A DNA stretch of 64,000 nucleotides from an uncultured Bacteroidia bacterium (GTDB taxonomy: Bacteria; Bacteroidota; Bacteroidia; Bacteroidales; UBA932). The notes under the pieces were generated by a model. It searched no databases, was not told the DNA's origin, and saw only the letters and a program-made list of their open reading frames with translations. The stretch spans positions 176,417 through 240,416 of the forward strand of contig CADANY010000005.1 in NCBI GenBank assembly GCA_902789395.1. Reading direction: 5' to 3'. Position numbers and translations under genes: made by a program. Shown here one piece after another: positions 52,917 through 60,988 of the stretch; positions within the stretch are counted from its first letter, which is position 1, and each line of letters begins with the position of its first letter.

Positions 52917-54515
52917 TTATTCGTAGGTGAAGCGGATATCGACGGGAATTCCCGCGCTTTCAAGTGTCCGTTTGTCTGACAGGCTCTCGGGACCGGCCAC
53001 ACCGTACTTGTCAATCCAGTTGCGTGCTGCATCAATGTCGCCGTGGGCCTGGATACGGAGGATTTCCGCCCCGAGGGTCTCCAGCGCCTGCCAGGTCTTT
53101 CCGTAATCGATGCTGTAGCGTCCGGAGGGATTCCAGATAATAGCCTTGCTTTCAAGCAGATAGTTGTAGACGATGATGTTGGCGATGCCTGTCGGATCCG
53201 CAGCACCGAAACGCGTGGATCGGATGGTATTGGTCACGAACGTAGTGAGTACATCTTCCTTCTGGAAAAGGGCGGAGATATGGTACGCCTCAGCTTCCTG
53301 GGCACATAGCCAGGCTCCCAGCACGTTGGACTTCGCTTTTTCGATAACCAGCGCCTCGTTCGCGAGCGCCTCGGCTACGGAACCCTTCCCGTTCACCGTT
53401 TCTTTCACACCCAGTCCCTTCGCGATCTCGCGGAAGACGATGGTCCAATAGAACGCACTCGCATCGACATGGGGCTGATGGACATCTTCCAGCAGCGCGT
53501 TGCCGACCGGATGGACCGTGCGGTTGAACTTCTCGCGGATAATGTTATCGAAGATGATGGTACGGGTACCCAGCTCTTCCTGGATCTTCGCATCATAAGG
53601 GAAGTTGATGCCGATAACCTTGAAGCCCGCATTGGTATAGCCGCTGCAATAGAGAACGTTGCAGGAGAAGATGTCGGAATGGGCCCCGGGAACGAATGCA
53701 TGGTCGGCCGGATCGCCGGGGAGCATCGCCTGCAGCTCGGGCATCCGCGCGGACAGGGCGTTGAGTTCATCGGTACGCTGGAGATTTTTCAGCAGTACGT
53801 ATGCCCCGTAGGAGGCTTTTGTTCCGTAGAGGGCATCGTCGACCGCTTCGATAGGGCCGATAACAAGGTCCATCTTGCTGTCTTCCATCTCCAGCCAGGC
53901 TTTATAGCTGTTATAATAATCATCCGTCTTGAGACCTTCGATCATCTCAAGGAGATAGTGCCGGACACTCTCTTTGATCGTGACGTCGGCAGCCCGCTGC
54001 AGATACCCCTCAATTTGGCTGATAAGACCAGCATAGGCATCATGGTACCAAACGGACTTCAGGGATCCGTCTGCTGCACGTTCCACGAGCGTGTAGGGAC
54101 TTTTCTTATTCGGGTCATCCCATTTCTGGAACTCCTCGTCGGTCATGTCCGAAGGATAGAAGCAGGCGACTTCGGGCCTGTTTCCGTAGCCCGGGAGGAA
54201 GGGTTTCCCATCGATGCGGTCCCATGGACCATAGTTGATCTCGGCATAGAGCTTCTCCGAAGGATCCGTCAGGGAACCCAGGAAGGCCTCGCTATCTCCG
54301 AAATACTGTCTCCAGTAGATCTTATCGACCTCGTCGGCGGCCTTCCGGTAGAGTCTCAGGACTTCTTTTCCATTGTCGGTGATTCCCGTCAGATCCGGAG
54401 CAGGGATCGTCACCTGGGCATAATTCTCTACGAGTCTGCCTACATCGGTCCGGTTCCGGGTGCAGGATACCGCGACCAGGACAAGAATCGTCAATACAGC
54501 TAAAAAACGCTTCAT
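52917..54515 (-). CDS. M49-like lipoprotein, zinc motif lost
   Basis: This 532-residue paralogue of the protein at 49770-51374 shares motifs such as YWRQYFGDSE, AEINYGPWDRI, LEMEDSKMDLVIGP and FREIAKGLGVKETVNGKGS. It has a lipoprotein signal (MKRFLAVLTILVLVAVSCTR, start 54515). The position of the expected HExxH reads REIAK, with both His ligands replaced, and the Glu region reads IEKAKSNVLG. It is probably not a peptidase and may bind ligand. It is the first gene of the operon, with a -7 element TACCTTTG at 54547-54540, and is divergent from the LysR gene. Confidence 0.78.
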   Translation of the reverse strand: MKRFLAVLTILVLVAVSCTRNRTDVGRLVENYAQVTIPAPDLTGITDNGKEVLRLYRKAADEVDKIYWRQYFGDSEAFLGSLTDPSEKLYAEINYGPWDRIDGKPFLPGYGNRPEVACFYPSDMTDEEFQKWDDPNKKSPYTLVERAADGSLKSVWYHDAYAGLISQIEGYLQRAADVTIKESVRHYLLEMIEGLKTDDYYNSYKAWLEMEDSKMDLVIGPIEAVDDALYGTKASYGAYVLLKNLQRTDELNALSARMPELQAMLPGDPADHAFVPGAHSDIFSCNVLYCSGYTNAGFKVIGINFPYDAKIQEELGTRTIIFDNIIREKFNRTVHPVGNALLEDVHQPHVDASAFYWTIVFREIAKGLGVKETVNGKGSVAEALANEALVIEKAKSNVLGAWLCAQEAEAYHISALFQKEDVLTTFVTNTIRSTRFGAADPTGIANIIVYNYLLESKAIIWNPSGRYSIDYGKTWQALETLGAEILRIQAHGDIDAARNWIDKYGVAGPESLSDKRTLESAGIPVDIRFTYE

Positions 54516-54539
54516 TTTGAGTGAATTAAAAAGAATGTG

Positions 54540-54633
54540 CAAAGGTAGTGGCAATAATGTTTTATTTTTATCGATGAATAATGTTTATATCAATAAGATT
54601 GATAGATAATACCGATAAATATACCTATATTTG
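54540..54633. promoter_or_regulatory. divergent control region with LysR-type operator
   Basis: The -7 element for the M49-like operon is TACCTTTG on the minus strand (54547-54540). For the lysR gene it is TATATTTG on the plus strand (54626-54633). Between them a perfect inverted repeat TATCAAT-AAG-ATTGATA (54588-54604) has the T-N11-A form of LysR binding sites and lies near -40 of the lysR promoter. Confidence 0.6.
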
Positions 54634-54651
54634 CGTATCAGAAGATACAGT

Positions 54652-55575
54652 ATGGAATTACGTCAGCTGAAGTATTTTGTAGAGGTCGGACGGCTCGGGA
54701 GTTTCTCCCTCGCATCCAAGACCCTTTTCATCACGCAAAGCACCATCTCCCAGCAGATCCAGAAGCTGGAGGAAGAACTGGGAGTAGAACTGCTTACCCG
54801 CGATACACGGCATGTTTCCCTCAGTGATTACGGTCAGCAATTCTATCCCTGTGCCGTCCAGGTTCTCGAAGAGGCCAGGGCCGGGGTCGAACGGATCCGG
54901 GATGTCAAGGCGCTGAAAGTCGGCACGCTCAGTATCGGTGCGACCTATTCTTTCGGTCCGCTGCTCCGACGTACGGTCCAGGACTTCTATAAACAGTTCC
55001 CGCATATCCGGCTCAACCTTGTCATCACATCCCAGGAAGAACTCAGGAAAAGGATGCTGGACAGGGAACTGGATCTGGCCCTGACATACAAATCCCCGCT
55101 GGAGGACGACCGCTTCGAGTCGCACCTGCTGTTCCATAGCCGGCTCTGCCTGATCGGGCGTATCGGTGAACTTGCAGGATGCGGCAGGGAAGTTCCGGTC
55201 CGGGACCTGTCCCGTTTCCCGCTGGCCTTGCCATCCAAGGGCCTTCAGGCAAGGGATACCCTGGAAGACGTCCTGTTCGCACAAGGCGTCGAATTGGATA
55301 TCCGGCTGGAAATCAACAGCGTTCCATCCCTTCTCGAACTGGTGGCAAACAGCCCGCTGGTAACGATTCTGTCAGAGGAAGCCATCCAGCAGGTCCAGGG
55401 TTTCGAGGCGATTCCCATCGCCCATCCGGACGGACGCATGGACGGCTGCTACCACTACCTAAAAGGCGCTTACCACAAGATAGCCGCTCAGAAATTCGTC
55501 GAGATTCTGAATGAGAACAATTCCCTCAACCAGTCTTTCGTCCAAGTTTCCGCCTCTTCGCGCCCCTCTATTTGA
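54652..55575 (+). CDS. LysR-family transcriptional regulator
   Basis: This 307-residue regulator begins MELRQLKYFVEVGRLGSFS with the winged helix-turn-helix (LASKTLFITQSTISQQIQKLEEELGVELLTRD), followed by a periplasmic-binding-like effector domain. The start at 54652 is used because the -7 element ends at 54633, and upstream in-frame codons would precede the transcript. It is divergent from the M49-like/SLC13 operon and probably controls it through the inverted repeat at 54588-54604. Confidence 0.92.
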   Translation: MELRQLKYFVEVGRLGSFSLASKTLFITQSTISQQIQKLEEELGVELLTRDTRHVSLSDYGQQFYPCAVQVLEEARAGVERIRDVKALKVGTLSIGATYSFGPLLRRTVQDFYKQFPHIRLNLVITSQEELRKRMLDRELDLALTYKSPLEDDRFESHLLFHSRLCLIGRIGELAGCGREVPVRDLSRFPLALPSKGLQARDTLEDVLFAQGVELDIRLEINSVPSLLELVANSPLVTILSEEAIQQVQGFEAIPIAHPDGRMDGCYHYLKGAYHKIAAQKFVEILNENNSLNQSFVQVSASSRPSI

Positions 55576-55682
55576 AATCATCCTACACCCGGAGGATTTC
55601 CGGAGAGTTCCCATATTCTGCCTATTTTGTTCCCGCATTATTCCCGCAATGGAAAAGTCGTATAAGATTGATACTTGAATGA

Positions 55683-58600
55683 TTATGGCGATATTTTCCG
55701 TGTGTGACCAGTGAGACCTATACTATCCCTGCTGGGAAAGATGGTGTAGCTGGCGCCAAGGGTGACAAGGGCGATAAGGGTGACAAAGGTGACAAGGGCG
55801 ACAAGGGCGATCCCGGTGCTCCCGGTACCGTAGTCACGATCGGTGAGAACGGCAACTGGTTCCGTGACGGTGTTGATACCGGCCTCGCTGCCCAGGGTAA
55901 GGACGGCAAGCCCGGTGAGAACGGTAAGGATGGCCAGAACGGTAAGGATGGCAAGGACGGTGGTTACTACTATCAAGAAGGTTGTCATTGCTCTGACCGA
56001 TGAACTCAAAGCCCTCGTATTCATTCCGAATGCTATCGTTGACGGTGTTGAGGCAATGCTTGTTGATAACTACTCTTACGTTCCGATGACCCTCAAGGAA
56101 AAGGATAAGATTAACGTCACTGCTAAGGGTGAACCATTAGGAAAGTTCGAAAATGCCACATACAATCAGTATTCTGACAAGACGACGGTTATCGTTGATG
56201 GCAAGAAGGTTAATTATAGCAAAAATGCTATTGTAGCACCTGTTAGAAAAGCTCCCACTGTCATTGCTAAGTACATGCTCAATCCTTCCAATGCGAAACT
56301 TGATCTTGTTCCTGGTGATGAGGTTGTCTTCAATGTTATTCCGAACGCCGATTATATTGTAACCCGTGCCGAAGCTTCTAAGAATTTTGCCGTAAGCGGT
56401 ACTGTTGCGAGCATTAAGGATGGTATTCTCTCTGTAGAAGTTGCCGTTGATGGACTGCCCGCCACACGCGAAGTAAAGGATGGTATTGTAACCGGTGGTG
56501 ATATGAGCCTCGCCGCCCTTCAGATCGTTAACACAGAAGGCGTTACAATCACTTCTGATTATGCAACGATCATGAAGACCTATTATGATCAGTTCCGTAT
56601 TGCTGAACCGAAGGCCTTAACAACTGCACACTGGGGTACTGCATCTGATAAAAAAGCAAAGAAGACTTTCGATGTTCATTATCGTCGTGCTACCATTGGG
56701 GTAAACAAGAAAGACGAAAAGGCTGCTAAGCCAAACAATCTTCGCAAAGCCATGGGGGCTATCAACCTCGCACCTCTTGCTACGACAGATGACAAACTCG
56801 CGGACGTTAGGGCTCAATGCGATACCGCTGTTGCCTATGACGGATCAATTGATCTTGCAACAATCGTTGCGGCCCATGTCGTAACTGGCGGCTCTGTCCT
56901 CAATGCAACATCGACATCATATAATGATGATAAAGATGTAAACTGCGGCAAAGAACTTTCTGCTGAAGCTCTCGAAAATATCGGTCTTCATTTTGAATTC
57001 GACGTCGTCAAGAACTTCCTTGTCGGTAAGAACCTCACCGATCAGGCCGAGTTTGTAACACTTGACGGTTCTATCTTTACTCCGAAGGTCTTCCAGCAGA
57101 CAGATTACGCGCGTGCCGCTGTCGGCCGTACTCCGATTATCCGTGTCCGCCTCATGGACGGAAAGACTCTTGTCCAGGCTGCGTACATTAAGATCTTCAT
57201 CGCTGACGTTGTCATTCCTGAAGAGGATCTTTCTTATGAAATTAACCTCACTACTCCGCTTAAGTTCACTTGCGAAGGCGCTTCTGTTACAACGACTGTT
57301 GAGGAGATGAACTACCTCTACAATTATGTCAAGCTCAGCAAGACCCTCTTCCACGAGAATACGAAAGCGATCTCTCTCGCTGGTGATAAGACTACTGCAG
57401 GATCATATAACAATGCTATTTGGAATGCAATTGTAGCTAGCGTAGCCGAAAAGGATCGCGAGAATGTTTACAATGCTAATAAAGAAATCGGTAAGATCAG
57501 TGAGGTCGCTTCTACTGATGATGAAGGCGGTGCTACCAAACTCCTTAAGTGGACTGTTGATGCAGACGATCTCTGGGAAGCTGTTTCCCTTGGCAGAACA
57601 GAACTTGAGCATCATGTAGCGTATGTCAAGACTTCGTCGGCAGGTCAGCAGGTTGTTGTTATCGTCAAGCTTACGGCGAAGGTCGCTGACCTCAAGCAGG
57701 CCTATGATGTGACCCCTGCAGATTACTATACTGAATATTGGGTCGGCGATGTTACCCGCTACAATGTCGCTGTTCCGGAACTTGAGGAAACCGATCCTAC
57801 CAACTGCGTATTTGTTAACGATATCAATGCGTCCTTCGTTACATGGACCGTTAAGGATGGCAAGGGAACTCCAGGTGTCCTCAAGCTAGATGAGGCAATC
57901 ACCAAGATTGACTACTTCTTCACACAGGAGAACCGTGCAAGCTCCAATGTTATCAAACTCTTTGATCCTCAGCTTAAGCGTGATACTTATGTAGAGTTCG
58001 TTCTCTCTCAGGATAACACGAAACTCTATGCCTATCAGCATGCCGGTACGATGAAGAGCTACAAAGCAAGTGATGAAGAGGCTACTGAGATCAACGGAAA
58101 TAAGGTTGTCTATGGTGGCTATACCTTCAATAAACTCAGTGAAAAGATTAAGAATGAGTATGGAGAGGAGTGTGATGACATCCTCAATTATCATGGAAAT
58201 CTCGCACTGATTGCTACTATTGACAATACTGGTTCTACGAAGCCGAATACGATTACTCTGAACAAGGAAAGTGCTCTCGCCAAGAAGCTTCTCAATGCTG
58301 ACCAGTATTCTCTGATCGTATTCATTGGTGCCAAGGGCCAGGTTTGCAACAAGGAAAATAAAGAAGTTAAGATCACCTTCAATGGCAAGACTTACTTCAA
58401 GGCTCAGTACACCCGTCCGGTTAATATCACTGATGTTGCGAAGGATTACTTCATCGATGGAGTTGATATTAAGGAAGCTCATTCTTACATCGCTATCGAT
58501 AAGCTCGTTGCTCCTGTAGACTGGCGTAATCGTGAGTTCGACAAGTACGTTACGAAGAAAGTCAAGGATGCTACGACTGGTGTCGAAATTGAGTCTGTTG

Positions 58601-58950
58601 AGAATGTTGGACATACCAATTATTGGGGCTTCTACGGTCCGTTCAGCATCACTGTTGACACCGAAGATGTCACCTGTAAGATGAGTGGCAAGATCCAGAA
58701 TCTCCCGGCTACGATTGAGTTGAAGCAGATTGCTGATACCAAGTACGGTCCTGAAAAGGTCGATGCAGATGGTAACAAATATCAGGATGAGTGCGCCTAC
58801 GGCTTCCTCACCTACAAGAACAACTCTACGACCGTTCAGTCTGACTTCGAGATCTATCTCAACGTTACTGTCAACTATGGTTGGGGTTCCATCTACAAGA
58901 CCGGTCTGACCGTTCCTGTAAAGGCAACCAAAGAGGCTTCTGACAAATAG
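55683..58950 (+). pseudogene. collagen-like surface protein paralogue, start missing and frameshifted
   Basis: The reading opens just after a stop (55680) with no ATG or signal peptide, only a GTG at 55704. A collagen-like tract of Gly-x-y triplets follows (55740-55965, mainly GDK repeats), ending GGYYY. At about 55974 the frame shifts. The rest continues in another frame as KKVVIALTDELKALVFIP and runs to the stop at 58950 (about 990 codons). The paralogue at 60989-64000 has 52 codons between GYYY and KKVVIAL; this copy has only one extra base there, so about 155 nt appear to be lost. The C-terminal part is otherwise intact and about half identical. It lacks usual start signals, so it is probably silent, a donor cassette, or an assembly chimera. 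Function unknown. Confidence 0.7.
55752..55812 (+). repeat. tandem triplet-coding repeat (Gly-Asp-Lys)
   Basis: Nine-nucleotide units of the form GG(T/C)GA(C/T)AAG repeat about six times and encode GDKGDKGDK. A more degenerate GKDG tract follows at 55891-55965. Slippage in such a tract is plausible. Confidence 0.8.
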
Positions 58951-58975
58951 TCATTGACTATCTATAACTTCAATT

Positions 58976-59005
58976 GAGCGCGACCTTCGGGCCGCGCTCT
59001 TTTTT
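58976..59005 (+). terminator. terminator of the left paralogue
   Basis: GAGCGCGACC-TTCG-GGCCGCGCTC followed by TTTTTT; the stem has one mismatch and a UUCG tetraloop. The same sequence occurs inverted at 60933-60965. Confidence 0.88.
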
Positions 59006-59086
59006 ACTTCTCTTTTTTGTCAACGTATCATATTATTTGCAGATTAGAAAAGATTATTCCCCCATGACATTCATTATCCCTATCCT

Positions 59087-60412
59087 CTATTTGAAGTAAT
59101 CGTATTCTTCGGTGAGTTTTCTTACTGTTTCGAGCTCCCCGGCCTTGATGTATTTCTCCAGCATCTTGAGACTGCTGTGTCCCGTAATCCGACAGATGTC
59201 ATATTCGTTCATCCCGGACAGGTACATCAGCGTTGCCCCCGTCCGGCGCGCAGTATGCGTATGGATCAGCTCATATTTCGAGTAGTACTCCTTTGAGATA
59301 TTCCCTCCGCGCGTTATCTGCACCTCGACCGAGTCCGTTATCCCCGCCATCCGACCGATCTCTTTCATATCATTGTTGATTACCTGCTTTGGGAGTGTCG
59401 GCAGCTCTCCCGGATATCGGTCCAGAATATGACAGAGCTCCGTCGAACAGGGAATTACGACCTTTTTCTTCGTCTTCTGCTGGATCAGACGGATCGTCCG
59501 GACAACCTTGTCCAATGCCCTTCCGTCTTTCAAGACGACATGGACCGTCTCCGTTGAGATATTCTTTTTCTGGATATGATTATAATCCGAGACCCGCTGC
59601 GCCGTCCATACCCCGATCATAAAGATATCCCTTGCCTCGGCAAAGTGATGGGGCATTCCCGCCAAGTCGACTGCATTGATCCGGTCCAGCTCTTCCCGGG
59701 TCAGATAGATCGAATCGACATCCGTCCGCGTCACTTTGAACGCCAGGTTCTTGTAGGCTGGATTGACCGGAAGCCCGTCCGCCTCCGCGCTCGCGATGAC
59801 GGTCTTGAGGGATCCGATCATCTTGCCGATATAATTGATACAGTAGTTTCTCCTTTTGAGCCAAGCCGTATAGTCTCGGTAGAATTGCATATCTATATCT
59901 TGGAAGTCGAAGGATTTCCCGCACGCATCCTGGAAACGCAGGAATTTTTCCATCGCGACCTTGATCGAAGCGACGGTAGCTCGCGAGAAATTCCGTCCTT
60001 GGAACGTTGTCCGCCCCCCGCTGCGAACGTCCATGAGATACTGACGGATATATTCCCCAAGCGTCATGGTCGAAGTCATGGAAAGAGACGTACTGGGATA
60101 GTCGCGGCTGAAACGATAATAATTGACCGTTTCACGGATTTTCTCCTTCGTCAGCTTTCCCTCATGGAGGAGTTGATAATCCAGGTGGGATTTCAGATAG
60201 CGCAGATTGCGTAGTTGACCTCCGGGTTCCTCCGTAGCTGAGAGCCCCGAGAGTTCTGATACCTCCTTAAAGAAACGGCTCGTTTCAGAAGAAGAAATGA
60301 AATAGTCTGTCGACATCTTGACGTCCAGATTCGTTTTCCGAGACCTGACGCGCACATATATACTTGACATCCCCGTAAAAGACGAAAGGCGGACGAAAAA
60401 CCTTGTAGCCAT
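59087..60412 (-). CDS. tyrosine recombinase/site-specific integrase
   Basis: This 441-residue recombinase has an N-terminal Arm-type DNA-binding domain of the Bacteroidetes kind, a SAM-like core-binding domain (ATVASIKVAMEKFLRFQDACG) and the catalytic domain. The catalytic residues are Arg in WTAQRVSDYNHIQ, His-x-x-Arg in THTARRTGATLMYLSG, His in ITGHSSLKMLEKYIKAG, and the nucleophile Tyr in KYI. The ATG at 60412 is used; a TTG two codons earlier is weaker. A -7 element TACCTTTG lies at 60444-60437. It lies alone between two convergent paralogues, inside their identical inverted terminators. It is not next to a tRNA or to transfer genes. Promotion of inversion or gene exchange at this locus is an inference. 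Confidence 0.93.
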   Translation of the reverse strand: MATRFFVRLSSFTGMSSIYVRVRSRKTNLDVKMSTDYFISSSETSRFFKEVSELSGLSATEEPGGQLRNLRYLKSHLDYQLLHEGKLTKEKIRETVNYYRFSRDYPSTSLSMTSTMTLGEYIRQYLMDVRSGGRTTFQGRNFSRATVASIKVAMEKFLRFQDACGKSFDFQDIDMQFYRDYTAWLKRRNYCINYIGKMIGSLKTVIASAEADGLPVNPAYKNLAFKVTRTDVDSIYLTREELDRINAVDLAGMPHHFAEARDIFMIGVWTAQRVSDYNHIQKKNISTETVHVVLKDGRALDKVVRTIRLIQQKTKKKVVIPCSTELCHILDRYPGELPTLPKQVINNDMKEIGRMAGITDSVEVQITRGGNISKEYYSKYELIHTHTARRTGATLMYLSGMNEYDICRITGHSSLKMLEKYIKAGELETVRKLTEEYDYFK

Positions 60413-60741
60413 ACTCAATCAATTATTGCACTCTTGCAAAGGTAATCCATTCTGTCCGCATTCTTTTGCATAATTGCTTCACACAATTTAATATAGACAA
60501 ATCTAGAACAGATAATCAAGTTATTATTGTTTATTTATTCAAAATTATGCTATACTTGCGTTATGAAGGATGTATTGGACATATCAGGCAGTATATCCGA
60601 ACATACCCGGAAGTAACCAGAAAGTTTCAGCACTGGTATGGGATGATCCCGGATAAGATTATTTTGACCCAGATCATGACAGAGAAGCATTCCCGCTGTT
60701 TTCGGCAATCCCCCGCTTTCCGCTTTTTTGACCACAATGTG
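60413..60741. other. non-coding stretch upstream of the recombinase gene
   Basis: It holds the recombinase -7 element (60437-60444). A plus-strand open frame from 60466 to 60753 runs into the degraded paralogue fragment. Its translation was not recognised and shows no domain, so it is not called a gene. The DNA is AT-rich up to about 60560 and then balanced. A recombination site could lie here, but no clear inverted repeat was found. Confidence 0.4.
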
Positions 60742-60870
60742 AAGGGCTCTTAGATCGAGATCGACAAACTCATTGCTCCTAAGGATTGGCGTAACCGTCT
60801 CTTCGACGTCTGGGAGGTCCAGTAGGTTAAGGAGACAGGTCCTGACGGTAAGGAAATCGAGGTTGAGAAT
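60742..60870 (+). pseudogene. degraded third paralogue fragment
   Basis: Read on the plus strand, the segment gives KGS*IEIDKLIAPKDWRN, then RLFDVWEVQ*, then VKETGPDGKEIEVEN. It matches the region IEIDKLIAPRDWRN of the right paralogue and IAIDKLVAPVDWRN of the left one. Two in-frame TAG codons (60751 and 60823) break it. The first replaces a Trp codon of the right paralogue (TGG to TAG). The fragment ends near 60870, about 60 nt before the inverted terminator copy, so the last 100 or so codons are gone. Confidence 0.75.
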
Positions 60871-60932
60871 GATAATAATCAGAAAATGATAAAGAATAAA
60901 CGTACATCAGGTAGATTACGGAGATAGGAAAG

Positions 60933-60965
60933 AAAAAGAGCGCGGCCCGAAGGTCGCGCTCAATT
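60933..60965 (-). terminator. terminator of the right paralogue, inverted copy
   Basis: The reverse complement of 58972-59004 is repeated here without mismatch over 33 nt: the same stem, UUCG loop, T-run and AATT flank. It lies 24 nt past the right paralogue stop. Confidence 0.88.
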
Positions 60966-60988
60966 AGAATATTACGTAATCTTAAAGA

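Noticed and set aside
55752..55965. Tandem repeats considered as a CRISPR array.
   Set aside because: They are in-frame Gly-x-y codons without unique spacers.
58946..58960. Odd palindromes directly after each paralogue stop (ATAGTCA-T-TGACTAT on the left, AATCTT-T-AAGATT on the right).
   Set aside because: They differ in sequence and are too short to claim as recombination sites.
55565..59096. 12-nt direct repeat CCTCTATTTGAA at the ends of lysR and the recombinase gene, considered as attachment sites.
   Set aside because: A 12-nt match over several kb is expected by chance, and the flanks do not extend it.
60466..60753. Plus-strand open frame of 95 codons upstream of the recombinase.
   Set aside because: It has no recognised domain, and its end runs into the degraded paralogue fragment; treated as non-coding.
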